Positions 26,383 to 34,810 of a stretch of DNA of 64,000 nt are shown here, one piece after another; the first letter of the stretch is position 1; each line of letters begins with the position of its first letter. The position numbers and the translations under genes were made by a program. The DNA is from Fuerstiella sp041398845 (GTDB lineage: Bacteria; Planctomycetota; Planctomycetia; Planctomycetales; Planctomycetaceae), in contig JAWKTZ010000007.1 of assembly GCA_041398845.1 (NCBI GenBank), positions 1,426,001-1,490,000 on the forward strand. The letters are read 5' to 3'. Below the pieces are notes generated by a model, which saw only the letters and a program-made list of their open reading frames with translations, searched no databases and was not told where the DNA came from.

Positions 26383-28980
26383 ATGCTTCCATTCGAATTC
26401 ACTCGCCCATGGCTGCTGCTGGCACTGATGCCACTGGCAATGGTTGTTGCGTGGTACTTTGTGCGCAGTCTGAGTGACTTTCCGAAGTCGCAACGAGTGG
26501 TCTCGTTGATTGTGCGGCTGGTCCTGTTAGCGCTGCTGGTGCTGTCTTTGTCCGGCCTGACGTGGCTGCATGAAACCAGCGAACAGTGTGTGATTTTTCT
26601 GAAAGACAACAGCCAGAGCATTGGTGATCAGGCCAGTGCGGCGGCTGAGCAGTATCTGCAGCAGGTCACAGAATCCCGGGGCGGCAACAGAACGATTCTG
26701 ATACCATTTGCCACCACACCACGTACGGCTCGTGAACTGACACCGGAAACGCTGAAAGAAACGACCGAAAAACAGACTACAACAACTGCTTCTGCAAAGT
26801 CGTCTGACGGTACCAACCTTGCGGCGGCCATGGAAGCGGCGGCTGGATTGATGCCACCCGGCTATGTGCCGCAGATTGTTCTGCTAAGCGATGGCAATCA
26901 GACTCTGGGCGACGCCATCGCGGCTGCAGCCCAAAGCCGCATTCCTGTCTCGACCGTTCCCCTGCCATCTCTTTCTGACCCGGAAGTTCAGATCGCGGAA
27001 GTCAACGTTCCGGCGGAAGTTCGCGAAGGAGAACCATTCTTTGTGGATGTGGTGATTCAGTCCAACCACGACGATGAAGGTCTGATCGAAGTGTTTCGAG
27101 GTGACCATAAGGTGATCAGCGAGCGAAAAGCGGTGACCAGCGGAGCCAACAGCGTTCGCTTTCAGCAATCGATGGAACGTGACCGCATGGCCGCCTACAG
27201 CGTGCGGATCTCCGGCCTGAAACAGGATACTCTGCTGGATAACAACAGCGACGCGGGACTGGTGTTTGCTTCCGGGAAGCCTCGCATTCTGATTATCGAA
27301 AGTGATCCCAACCTGATTCGCGAACTGGCTTATGCACTGGAAGACGAAGGCATTCAGGTGGATGTGCGACCGCCTCAGGGGATGCCGGAAACTCTGGCCG
27401 ATCTGCAGAACTATGAATGTCTGATGCTGTCCAACGTTCCCGCAACGGATCTGACTCAGCAGCAGATGCAGATTGCTCGCACATGGGTCCAGGATCTGGG
27501 TGGCGGTTTTATCATGCTTGGTGGCGAACAGTCCTTTGGGCTGGGCGGCTATTACAAGAGTGCGCTGGAAGAAATTCTTCCCGTGCGCAGTGACTTCGAA
27601 AAGGAGAAAGAGAAGCCATCATTGGGCATGGTGCTGGTCATCGACAAGTCGGGTTCGATGCAGGGCGATCCCATTGAAATGGCCAAGTCAGCGGCAAGGT
27701 CAGCCGTCGAACTGCTGGGCCGACGCGATCACGTGGCTGTGCTGGCGTTTGACGGCGATACGTATGTGATCAGTGAAATGCAGCCTGCCAGCAACAGCGT
27801 GAAAATCAGCGATGAGATTGCTCGTATCGATGCCGGTGGCGGCACCAATATGTATCCGGCGATGGAGATGTCTTTTGAGATGTTGATGACAACATCCGCC
27901 AGGCTCAAACATGTGATTCTGCTGACCGACGGAGTTTCCACCGCCGGTGACTTTGAGGGTATGGCTCAGCAGATGGTGTCGGCCAAAATGACGGTTTCGA
28001 CAGTGGCGGCGGGCGGCGGGGCGGACACGGAACTGCTCGAACAGATTGCTCGCGTCGGCAAAGGCCGCTACTACTTCACCGACGATCCGGCTCAGGTGCC
28101 TCAGATCTTTGCCAAAGAAACCGTGACAGCCAGCAAGTCAGCAATTGACGAGCAGCCCTTCATTCCCGTGGTCGTCCGAGCCACTCATGCGCTGGGCGAC
28201 ATCGACATGGAATCCGCTCCGTTTCTGCTCGGCTACGTGATGACTCGTCCCAAACCCACTTCAGAAGTCATTCTGTCCACGGAAAAAGGTGACCCATTGC
28301 TGTCATGGTGGCGCTACGGTCTGGGCATGACGGCGGCCTTTACATCGGATGCCAAATCCCGATGGGCGGCCGAATGGATGACGTGGCCCGGCTACGGCAA
28401 ATTCTGGACTCAGGTCATTCGCCAGATCATGCGCAAAAGCGATACGCGGGGCATCCAGGTTCAGACAGCGCGCACCGGCGAACTCGCGACCGTGTCGGTT
28501 GATGCGGCGGATGACATCGGTCGCTTTCTGAACGGTGCCGAAGTGGAGCTCACGGTGATCGACCCGCGTCTGCAGCGTCACACGTCGACGATGAAACAAT
28601 CCGCTCCAGGCCGATACGCTCAGGACGTTTCTCTGCCGCAATCGGGATCATATCACATGGAAATCGCCGTCAAACAGAACGGGCAGGTGGTGTACCGTCA
28701 GTCGCGAGGCATGATGAAGGGGTACAGCGATGAACTCCGCATTCGCCCCACCAACGAAGACCTGCTTCGCGAAGTGGCGAGTGTTTCCGGCGGCCGGTAC
28801 AGTCCGTCAGCAGCCGATCTGTTCAAGCCGACACAGGTGCAGGCAACTCGCCCGACACCACTATGGCCATGGCTGCTGACCATCGCCGTCTTTCTGCTGC
28901 TGATTGACGTCGCCCTGCGAAGAATCGATTTCACTCTGTATCTGCCGCCGTTTCCAGGCAGGAATCGTGTACTGCGGTAG
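26383..28980 (+). CDS. Membrane protein with two vWA-like regions and a GATase1-like domain
   Basis: An 865-residue protein. Two N-terminal helices (about 10-28 and 38-60) precede a first vWA-like region whose MIDAS start is 'LKDNSQSIGD' (about 74-83). A beta-sandwich region ('VQIAEVNVPAEVREGEPFFV') and a class I glutamine-amidotransferase-like segment (about 300-405, including 'GGGFIMLGGEQSFGLGGYY') follow. No Cys nucleophile occupies the usual elbow, so this segment is probably non-catalytic. The second vWA domain has an intact MIDAS, 'VIDKSGSMQGD' (about 424-434). A C-terminal helix lies near 828-848. It is the last gene of the moxR operon, 53 bases after the BatA-like gene. It converges on the DUF1501 gene, leaving 46 bases between stop codons. 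Confidence 0.88.
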   Translation: MLPFEFTRPWLLLALMPLAMVVAWYFVRSLSDFPKSQRVVSLIVRLVLLALLVLSLSGLTWLHETSEQCVIFLKDNSQSIGDQASAAAEQYLQQVTESRGGNRTILIPFATTPRTARELTPETLKETTEKQTTTTASAKSSDGTNLAAAMEAAAGLMPPGYVPQIVLLSDGNQTLGDAIAAAAQSRIPVSTVPLPSLSDPEVQIAEVNVPAEVREGEPFFVDVVIQSNHDDEGLIEVFRGDHKVISERKAVTSGANSVRFQQSMERDRMAAYSVRISGLKQDTLLDNNSDAGLVFASGKPRILIIESDPNLIRELAYALEDEGIQVDVRPPQGMPETLADLQNYECLMLSNVPATDLTQQQMQIARTWVQDLGGGFIMLGGEQSFGLGGYYKSALEEILPVRSDFEKEKEKPSLGMVLVIDKSGSMQGDPIEMAKSAARSAVELLGRRDHVAVLAFDGDTYVISEMQPASNSVKISDEIARIDAGGGTNMYPAMEMSFEMLMTTSARLKHVILLTDGVSTAGDFEGMAQQMVSAKMTVSTVAAGGGADTELLEQIARVGKGRYYFTDDPAQVPQIFAKETVTASKSAIDEQPFIPVVVRATHALGDIDMESAPFLLGYVMTRPKPTSEVILSTEKGDPLLSWWRYGLGMTAAFTSDAKSRWAAEWMTWPGYGKFWTQVIRQIMRKSDTRGIQVQTARTGELATVSVDAADDIGRFLNGAEVELTVIDPRLQRHTSTMKQSAPGRYAQDVSLPQSGSYHMEIAVKQNGQVVYRQSRGMMKGYSDELRIRPTNEDLLREVASVSGGRYSPSAADLFKPTQVQATRPTPLWPWLLTIAVFLLLIDVALRRIDFTLYLPPFPGRNRVLR

Positions 28981-29026
28981 ATGCCGTGTTTGTCCCGCTC
29001 GTCAGGGGCCTGCATTCGCAGACACG

Positions 29027-30421
29027 TCACACCAGTTCACGCATGACGGTGCCGCCTTCTTCGACAAGGTACTGCGGGCGGCCGTTGTTGTCGGTGATGG
29101 TCGTCCGGTCGACGTTGATTCCAAGGTGATGGAACAGAGTTGCATAGACGTCGCCGAAGGTGACGGGCCGGGCAACGGCTTCCCCCGCAATGCGGTCTGT
29201 AGCTCCGATGACCTGACCGTGCTGCATGCCTCCGCCAGCCATCAAAGCACAGTTGACCTGAGGCCAGTGATCCCGACCAACGCGATCGCTGATTTTGGGC
29301 GTGCGACCGAATTCGCCCCACACCACGACTGCACAGTCATCGGCGAGACCTCGCTGATGAAGATCTTCCACCAGTGCGCTCACGCATTGATCGAAGACAG
29401 GGAAGTCTTCCTGTTCGCGCAGAAAAATGGAATTGTCGGCTCGCCCTTCGGCGTTTCTGCCGCCGTGCCAGTCCCACTTGCTGTAGTTCAATGTGACAAC
29501 TCGAACACCCGCTTCGATCAATCGGCGAGCCACCAGCAGACTCTGCGGAACGCGAGGTGCTCCGTTGCCATCCATAAAGACCGTCGGATCGCCGGTGCCG
29601 TAGCGTTCCACCACTTTGGGATCTTCCTTTGAAAGATCCAGTGCTTCGGCCAGTCGGGATGATGTGAGCAGTCCCATGGCCTGTTCGGTAAACGTGTCCA
29701 TTCCGGTCATGGTCATGGTGGCGTCAACGTCGCGTTTGAGCAAATCCACACTCCTGAGCAGAGCTCGGCGATCAGCCAGACGATCCAGCGATACACCGTT
29801 CAGCACCATATCCTGCCGAGTCGGCCCCATGGGACGGAAGGGCGAATGAGACGCACCCAGAAAACCGGGACCCGGTTCATTGTAAGGACCATGAGTACAC
29901 TGATAACACAGGCTGACATAGGGCGGAGCCGTCGGGCTCGATGCTCCGTTCGTTTTGGAAACCATTGAGCCGAACTGAGGCCAGCCGCCGGACGGCTTTG
30001 GTTGTTTGGGGTGGCGACCGTTGAACACCTGCACAGCATCGTGATCGGCCTGATTGCCCACCAGTGAGCGAATGATGGTGAGCTTATCGCCCAGTTGAGC
30101 GAGTTGCGGAAACGCTTCGCAGATTTCCATGCCCGGGACGTTGGTGGCGATTGGTTTCCACGGTCCCGCAAATTCCCGGGGAGCTTCCGGCTTGAGGTCG
30201 AACATGTCCTGATGCGGCGGGCCACCGACCAGATAAATCATGATGACGGACTTGGGGTTGTTCTTTCTGCCGACCGCGTCTTCGGCCTTGAGCAGCGTCG
30301 GCAGACTCCATCCGCCCGCCGTTCCCAGTGCTGCCAGAGTGCCGATGTTCAGCAGGCTGCGTCTGGAGACACCATCACAGAATTGCCCGTTGCGAGTTCG
30401 TTGCCCGATCACTTTAAGCAT
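29027..30421 (-). CDS. DUF1501 family protein with TAT-type signal
   Basis: A 464-residue protein with a twin-arginine signal 'SRRSLLNIG' at residues 19-27 followed by a hydrophobic stretch. The DUF1501 hallmarks are clear: 'MIYLVGGPPHQDMFDLKP', 'LTIIRSLVGNQADHDAVQ', 'GVRVVTLNYSKWDWHGG' and 'VVVWGEFGRTPKI', ending with 'FGDVYATLFHHLGI'. The fold is related to alkaline phosphatase/sulfatase. In planctomycetes these genes are abundant and usually paired with DUF1549/DUF1553 cytochrome-like proteins; no such partner is adjacent here. Likely exported folded to the periplasm. The reaction is unknown. Confidence 0.95.
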   Translation of the reverse strand: MLKVIGQRTRNGQFCDGVSRRSLLNIGTLAALGTAGGWSLPTLLKAEDAVGRKNNPKSVIMIYLVGGPPHQDMFDLKPEAPREFAGPWKPIATNVPGMEICEAFPQLAQLGDKLTIIRSLVGNQADHDAVQVFNGRHPKQPKPSGGWPQFGSMVSKTNGASSPTAPPYVSLCYQCTHGPYNEPGPGFLGASHSPFRPMGPTRQDMVLNGVSLDRLADRRALLRSVDLLKRDVDATMTMTGMDTFTEQAMGLLTSSRLAEALDLSKEDPKVVERYGTGDPTVFMDGNGAPRVPQSLLVARRLIEAGVRVVTLNYSKWDWHGGRNAEGRADNSIFLREQEDFPVFDQCVSALVEDLHQRGLADDCAVVVWGEFGRTPKISDRVGRDHWPQVNCALMAGGGMQHGQVIGATDRIAGEAVARPVTFGDVYATLFHHLGINVDRTTITDNNGRPQYLVEEGGTVMRELV

Positions 30422-30737
30422 GAGGGATGCTCCGGCAGGATATGTTCTGAATTCGATCTGGAAAGCACACAGGAGAGGCTGGCAAGGGGCTCACATGAAT
30501 GGTGAGCTGCTCACTTCAGGAACGCGGATCTGCTCTTGGTAACACGAAAAGCCTGCGGAATCCAGAGAACAACATGGCAAATCCTTCTGCATCGACCGTT
30601 TCCAGTTCTACAATCACCAGAAAATCGACCCGGTCCCCGCATGGATCTGGAACCAACTTTGAAACCGACACGGATGACTTTGGCCTCAACGTTCGGTGAA
30701 TGGTGCTGATACTGGAAAGTTGCCGCAGGCACTCGTG
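30422..30737. other. Divergent intergenic region, no recognised feature
   Basis: 316 bases lie between the DUF1501 gene (-) and the class IV aminotransferase (+). A short plus-strand open frame (30499-30699) is Ser/Thr-rich with no start signal or family likeness and is not called. No hairpin or repeat was found. Confidence 0.5.
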
Positions 30738-31658
30738 ATGAAACAGATCTCATGGTGGAACGGACAGACAGTCACCGATGCTGAACTGTCGGTCAATGTC
30801 TTTGATCTCGGGTTTGTACTGGGAGTCACTGTTTCCGAGCAGCTTCGGACATTCGGCGGGCGTCTGTTTCATCCGGATGAACACCTGCAGCGGCTCAAAC
30901 GATCGCTGCAGATCATCGGTGTGCACAACGTCGATCTGCAGAACCTTCGGGAACAGGCGATGCACATTGCGTCTCACAATCACGCCCTGCTGTCACCAGG
31001 TGATGATCTGGGACTCACGATCATTGTCACACCGGGGCGGCATGGCGTGTCGGATGGCGGCGACTGCGTTCCGACGGTCGGAATCTATACCACACCGCTG
31101 CCGTTTCACCGCTGGGCCGATCTTTACGAATCCGGCGAAACGCTGGTGGTGTCAACGATTCGTCAGGTGCCGGGCAACTGCTGGCCGGAAGAACTGAAGT
31201 GCCGCAGTCGCATGCATTACTACCTTGCCGACCGCGAAGCTCGTCAGAAGAAATCCGGCGCGCGAGCCTTGTTGCTGGATCAGGACGGGTTCATGGCCGA
31301 AGCGTCGACAGCCGGCGTTTTGCTGTATCGAGCGGATGAAGGCATTGTGGCACCTCGTGCCGACAAAGTGCTGCCGAGCATCAGTGTGGGTGTCATCAGA
31401 CAACTGGCGGCAGAACAAAACATCGACTTTGTTCACCGCGACATTCGTCCGGACGAAGTGGTGTCGGCCGATGAAGTGTTTCTGACCAGTACATCGCCGT
31501 GCATTCTCCCGGTGGTGTCCGTCGACGGCAACTCGATTGGTGATGGAACACCCGGCCGCGTCTATCGAAGGATTCTGTCGGCGTGGAGCAATTACGTGCA
31601 GGTCGACATCGCCCGCCAGGCACGGCAGTTTGCAACGCGACAGCCGTCGGCTATGTGA
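30738..31658 (+). CDS. Class IV (PLP-dependent) aminotransferase / aminodeoxychorismate lyase-like
   Basis: The ATG at 30738 is chosen because 'MKQISWWNGQTV' matches the usual N-terminus of the fold; GTG at 30735 and 30696 are in frame. The product has 306 residues. Segments in order: 'NVFDLGFVLGVTVSEQLRTF' (about 20-39, the conserved turn after the first strand), 'LFHPDEHLQRLKRSLQIIG' (about 44-62), the PLP-lysine region 'ELKCRSRMHYYLADREA' with Lys154, and 'GFMAEASTAGVLLY' (about 182-195, cofactor-phosphate side). The group includes branched-chain aminotransferase, D-amino-acid aminotransferase and PabC. The sequence does not let me choose among them, so no symbol is given. It converges on the acetyltransferase gene with 91 bases between stops. 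Confidence 0.88.
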   Translation: MKQISWWNGQTVTDAELSVNVFDLGFVLGVTVSEQLRTFGGRLFHPDEHLQRLKRSLQIIGVHNVDLQNLREQAMHIASHNHALLSPGDDLGLTIIVTPGRHGVSDGGDCVPTVGIYTTPLPFHRWADLYESGETLVVSTIRQVPGNCWPEELKCRSRMHYYLADREARQKKSGARALLLDQDGFMAEASTAGVLLYRADEGIVAPRADKVLPSISVGVIRQLAAEQNIDFVHRDIRPDEVVSADEVFLTSTSPCILPVVSVDGNSIGDGTPGRVYRRILSAWSNYVQVDIARQARQFATRQPSAM

Positions 31659-31749
31659 CCCGCAGTGCAAAACACATTCAACTGCGCAGCGCCATGACGG
31701 TTCGGAGGTTGATGAGTTGCCCAGCGCGGCCAGCAGCAGGCGGTTGATA

Positions 31750-32307
31750 TTACGCCGCGTCGTATTCGGACAGGCGATTGGCCGGAGCGAACGCTTCGTT
31801 TCCGGCATTCAGAGAATACCGCATGTAATAGGCGTCTTCCAGAGTATCGTCGTAGTGGTTTCGCAGCACCTTCAGGGCTTTGAAACCGCTGCCTGCAAAG
31901 AATAACTGAGCATCCAGATTGGTTTCACGGACTTCCAGCACAATTTCGCGGCGACGCTGCTGAGACAGCTTGTCGATCAGTCGCTGAACCATCTGCTGGC
32001 CGACACCCTGACGACGGATTTCCGGAGCGACTGCAAAGTTCAGAATTCGCAGCATCGACTGGTGCAGTTCGTAGATCATGAATCCAACGATCTGATGATC
32101 CAGCTCGGCGACAGTGCCGATACAGTTGCGCTGTCGCAGACAGCACAGGAATTCCTCTTCCGACCATGGAAATTCAAAACTGGCCTTCTCGATGTTCATG
32201 ACTTCATCCATGTCACGACGAATCAACCAGCGGATCTGAGTCTGCAGTGCAGCTTCCCCTGATGAAGCGGTTTTCTGAGAACTGACCTTTGCTTTCTTCA
32301 AACCCAT
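31750..32307 (-). CDS. rimI: RimI-like GNAT N-acetyltransferase
   Basis: The ATG at 32307 has GGAGG six bases upstream; the frame is open further upstream but without such a site. The product has 185 residues. A GNAT core follows a charged N-terminal extension of about 25 residues: 'IRRDMDEVMNIEKASFEFPW' (about 29-48, the RimI-type substrate loop), 'ILNFAVAPEIRRQGVGQQMV' with the acetyl-CoA motif R-x-x-G-x-G (about 87-106), and 'EVRETNLDAQLFFAGSGF' (about 123-140), the E-x-R-x-x-N signature of ribosomal-protein-alanine acetyltransferases. The usual tail 'YYxDGEDAxxM' is partly kept as 'DTLEDAYYM'. The symbol is by similarity; the true target (S18 or another protein) is not shown by sequence alone. 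Confidence 0.82.
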   Translation of the reverse strand: MGLKKAKVSSQKTASSGEAALQTQIRWLIRRDMDEVMNIEKASFEFPWSEEEFLCCLRQRNCIGTVAELDHQIVGFMIYELHQSMLRILNFAVAPEIRRQGVGQQMVQRLIDKLSQQRRREIVLEVRETNLDAQLFFAGSGFKALKVLRNHYDDTLEDAYYMRYSLNAGNEAFAPANRLSEYDAA

Positions 32308-32955
32308 TACGGCCTCCGTGCCGACGTGTATTGAAGTTACGGAAAACGCATTTCTGCGATCGCAACGAAACAAAAAACCATTAAGAATGATCGGCTGAAC
32401 GGTATCAGATGTCGCAGCCGGACGTCCATCCTAAATCATGCGGGTTGATGGAACCCGGTACAGTCACCGACAAACATCGATGTCGGCAGGCAGAATCGGC
32501 CGCGTTTCCTCAGGACTCGGCGGCAACTGCGACAATGTCGAGGATTTTGAAAAGTTTGCAGAATTCCTCGAAGACGAACGTTTGATGACGTCCGAGATCG
32601 GACGGGCCACCGGCCGTGTGCGGTATGCACACCTGAGTTCACGGATGAGATCCCCGTTTTTTTCTGACCCGCTGCCGACTTGTGGCCGTGAAGGTTTGAT
32701 CCGAACGGTTTTCCGCGTAGAATCGACGACTCGCAAAGGACGACAGGGAGTTCCCACATCGAACACGATTCAGTCGATTCGTCCTTTAGAGGCTATCTGA
32801 AAACGGGTTCTGACCCTCTCCGGGCAGCCTCAAAGGGTCAGACCCCTTTTTCAGATAGCCTTCAGGCAAAACGCACGGACGGCGTTTCTTTTCATTGAAC
32901 AGCCGTACACTTTGACCAAATCGCTGTGGCCGGCCTGATTAAGCGGAACCGCTGT
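32308..32955. other. Divergent intergenic region with one palindromic repeat
   Basis: About 650 bases lie between the acetyltransferase (-) and the DUF1080 gene (+). Apart from palindromic copy B (32790-32861) nothing was recognised. Open frames on both strands at 32438-32800 overlap each other, have ill-matched composition and lack start signals, so none is called. Confidence 0.5.
32790..32861. repeat. Palindromic element, copy B
   Basis: A 72-bp unit, AGGCTATCTGAAAACGGGTT ... ACCCCTTTTTCAGATAGCCT, with the interior CTGACCCTCTCCGGGCAGCC. The ends are inverted repeats. This copy lacks the about 25-base central spacer of copies C and D. A-run, GC-rich stem and T-run give it the form of a bidirectional intrinsic terminator. 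Confidence 0.85.
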
Positions 32956-33855
32956 ATGCTGAACAACGCTGCTCAACGATTTCCATTCGGGAGACACAGC
33001 GTTTACCTGCTCGTTTTCGGAGGCCTGCTGTTCGATCCGCACTCTTTCGCAGCAGAAGCCGATCTCGGCAGTTCTCTTGTTCAAACCGGCGTCCAGCCAC
33101 CGGAGGTCGTTCCTGCGGAAGCGTCGCCAGAAAAAACAGCGGACAAGCCCGCGTCGGTATCGGCAAAGCCCGGTGCCCTGATTTCGCCAGGGGCGGATTC
33201 ACCGGTGGACGGGACCGATCTGATCGCAACGGGGCTGACGGAGGTCTGGTCTTTCTTTTCTGCAAGGGAAGGAGTCGTGATCAGCGATGTCTGGAAAATT
33301 GCCGTTGTTGAAAACGAGCGACATCTTGTCTGTCATGGTGAACCCAAGGGGTTTTTGTATACGAAGAAAAAGTATACGAACTTCGAATTGACGTTCGAAT
33401 GGAGGTATCAGTCGGATCCGAATGCCAACAGCGGCGTCCTGGTTTATACTCAGGAAGAACCTCGACTCTGGCCCACATCCATCCAGGTTCAGTTGCATCA
33501 GCCTCAGGCCGGGTCGATTTTTCCCAGCGGCGACGCCACCAGTGACAATACAACAGAAGCCTCGGGGCTTGCGCTGGAAATTGGCGAGTGGAACAAGTGC
33601 AAAATTACCAGCCTTGACGGACAGGTGTCTGTTGAAATCAACAACAAGACGGCAGGTAAGATTACAGGATGCACACCTGCGACAGGGTTTCTGGCATTGC
33701 AGAGTGAAGGGTCGGAAACGCATTTTCGACGATTGTTGCTGAAAGAATTGCCCGTTCTTCCCAAACCAACTGACCCTGTCAATCCCCTCGCTTCGCCGGA
33801 ACCCAATCCTTCCTCCTCCAACGTTCTGAACACGCTGCCGAACGCTGCCGGTTGA
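32956..33855 (+). CDS. Exported DUF1080 (3-keto-disaccharide hydrolase-like / LamG-fold) protein
   Basis: A 299-residue protein started at ATG 32956; an in-frame GTG ten codons earlier is possible. A signal peptide is visible (about 1-33, 'SVYLLVFGGLLFDPHSFAAEA'), followed by a Pro/Ala-rich linker (about 34-85). The DUF1080 fold occupies about 95-270, with 'GFLYTKKKYTNFELTFEWRY' (about 135-154), 'NANSGVLVYT' (about 159-168) and 'LEIGEWNKCKIT' before the terminal 'GFLALQSEGSETHFRRLLLKEL' segment, all typical of the family. Members of this fold include 3-keto-glycoside hydrolases, but many are uncharacterised. A Pro/Ser-rich tail ends the protein. It is isolated between palindromic copies B and C. 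Confidence 0.85.
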   Translation: MLNNAAQRFPFGRHSVYLLVFGGLLFDPHSFAAEADLGSSLVQTGVQPPEVVPAEASPEKTADKPASVSAKPGALISPGADSPVDGTDLIATGLTEVWSFFSAREGVVISDVWKIAVVENERHLVCHGEPKGFLYTKKKYTNFELTFEWRYQSDPNANSGVLVYTQEEPRLWPTSIQVQLHQPQAGSIFPSGDATSDNTTEASGLALEIGEWNKCKITSLDGQVSVEINNKTAGKITGCTPATGFLALQSEGSETHFRRLLLKELPVLPKPTDPVNPLASPEPNPSSSNVLNTLPNAAG

Positions 33856-33966
33856 GTCGGCTGCGAGCGGTCGATCAGTCAGCCCAACCGGCTGGAATTG
33901 TCAGGACTTCTGTATCAGGTCGGCCTGGTCATGGAAGCGACGTGTTTTCCTGGCTAAGCTGAGCAG

Positions 33967-34060
33967 AGGGTATCTGAAAAGGGGGCTGACCCTCTCCGGG
34001 CAGCCGTATTGACTGAAGTTTTGCTGTCCTCAAAAGGGTCAGACCCCTTTTCAGATAGCT
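33967..34060. repeat. Palindromic element, copy C
   Basis: About 94 bp: TATCTGAAAAGGGGGCTGAC ... GGGTCAGACCCCTTTTCAGA, ending with TAGC. The interior is CCTCTCCGGGCAGCC followed by an about 25-base spacer ('TTGACTGAAGTTTTGCTGTC') also found, slightly changed, in copy D. It lies between the DUF1080 gene and the histone-like gene, where it could terminate the former. Confidence 0.85.
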
Positions 34061-34107
34061 TTAGCGTACGAATGTCACCAGAACAGCGAGCGGAATAAGG
34101 TTCCCCG

Positions 34108-34602
34108 ATGGCGAAGAAGAAAGTGGCTTCTCCCAAGAAGCCGGCCCCGGTCAAAAAGCCAGCAAAAAAAGCCCCGGCGAAAGCCGCAGCGAAACCCGCC
34201 GTGTCAAAAAAGGTTCCTCGGAAATCTCCGAAGGCGGCCGCGAAGACCGTCAAGAAGAAAGGTGTTCGTCGTGCCACGCTGGCCACCGGCGTTCGCAGTA
34301 AAAAGCCCGGACGCAAAATGGGCCGCTCACGAATTCCTACAGATGCGCCCCTGGCCGTAGTCTTTCAAAGTGATATGGATGCTCAGGAAGCCTTCGCGTT
34401 CCTGGGAATCCACACCGTCCGCGAGCTGGAAGAATTCGGCCCGGACGAGCTGGTCATGAGACTCACCAGTCCGGCCAAGCAGACGGTCGGCCGGATTCGG
34501 AAAATCCTGGCGATGAACAACCGGTGTCTCCAGGACGACGAACCGTTCGCTCTGGAATTTCAGGAACGACTTGCCATCACTCAGTCGATGAAGATGCCCT
34601 GA
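34108..34602 (+). CDS. Histone-H1-like Lys/Ala/Pro tail fused to a small helix-hairpin-helix-like domain
   Basis: A 164-residue protein; AAGG precedes the ATG by seven bases. Residues 1-80 are almost only Lys, Ala, Pro, Ser and Val, with KKPA/KKAPAKAAAKP repeats as in histone H1 C-termini and bacterial Hc1/AlgP-like tails; the net charge is strongly positive. Residues about 95-150 form a compact helical domain, 'FLGIHTVRELEEFGPDELVM' then 'VGRIRKILAMNNRCL', that looks like a helix-hairpin-helix fold (the G-I-x-T-V-x-E-L turn is typical). A DNA-binding, nucleoid-associated role is inferred from composition. No experimental relative is recognised. It is flanked on both sides by palindromic repeats. 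Confidence 0.72.
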   Translation: MAKKKVASPKKPAPVKKPAKKAPAKAAAKPAVSKKVPRKSPKAAAKTVKKKGVRRATLATGVRSKKPGRKMGRSRIPTDAPLAVVFQSDMDAQEAFAFLGIHTVRELEEFGPDELVMRLTSPAKQTVGRIRKILAMNNRCLQDDEPFALEFQERLAITQSMKMP

Positions 34603-34711
34603 TACAGGCGGCGTTCCGGCAACCCGAAACGTCAGCAAGCGAATTGTCGCTCCATGTTTCCTCGCTGATGCTTCGGGTTACAAGACGTGCGAACCCGGCG
34701 CGGTCCAGTTA
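34603..34711. repeat. Second palindromic family, copy E1
   Basis: This starts directly after the histone-like gene. The core is an inverted repeat, AACCCGAAACGTCAGC ... GCTGATGCTTCGGGTT (about 34620-34676), and the right arm GTGCGAACCCGGCGCGGTCC ends in AGTTA. The order of arms matches copy E2 at 41132. Palindromic element D begins immediately after its terminal TA. Confidence 0.65.
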
Positions 34712-34810
34712 GAGGCTATCTGAAAAAGGGGTCTGACCCTCTCCGGGCAGCCTTTTTGACTGTCATTTTGCTGCCCTCCAAAGGGTCAGACCCCTTTTTC
34801 AGATAGCCTC
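34712..34810. repeat. Palindromic element, copy D (perfect ends, TA target duplication)
   Basis: A 99-bp unit, GAGGCTATCTGAAAAAGGGG ... CCCCTTTTTCAGATAGCCTC; the terminal inverted repeats are about 30 bp and perfect. It is flanked by TA on each side (34710-34711 and 34811-34812). The right TA plus the element's first base make the TAG stop of the minus-strand gene. It lies between convergent genes and has A-run/stem/T-run symmetry, so it could terminate both. It is the best-preserved copy of the family. Confidence 0.88.

Noticed and set aside
32438..32800. Overlapping open frames on both strands between the acetyltransferase and DUF1080 genes
   Set aside because: They conflict with each other, run into palindromic copy B and show no family likeness.
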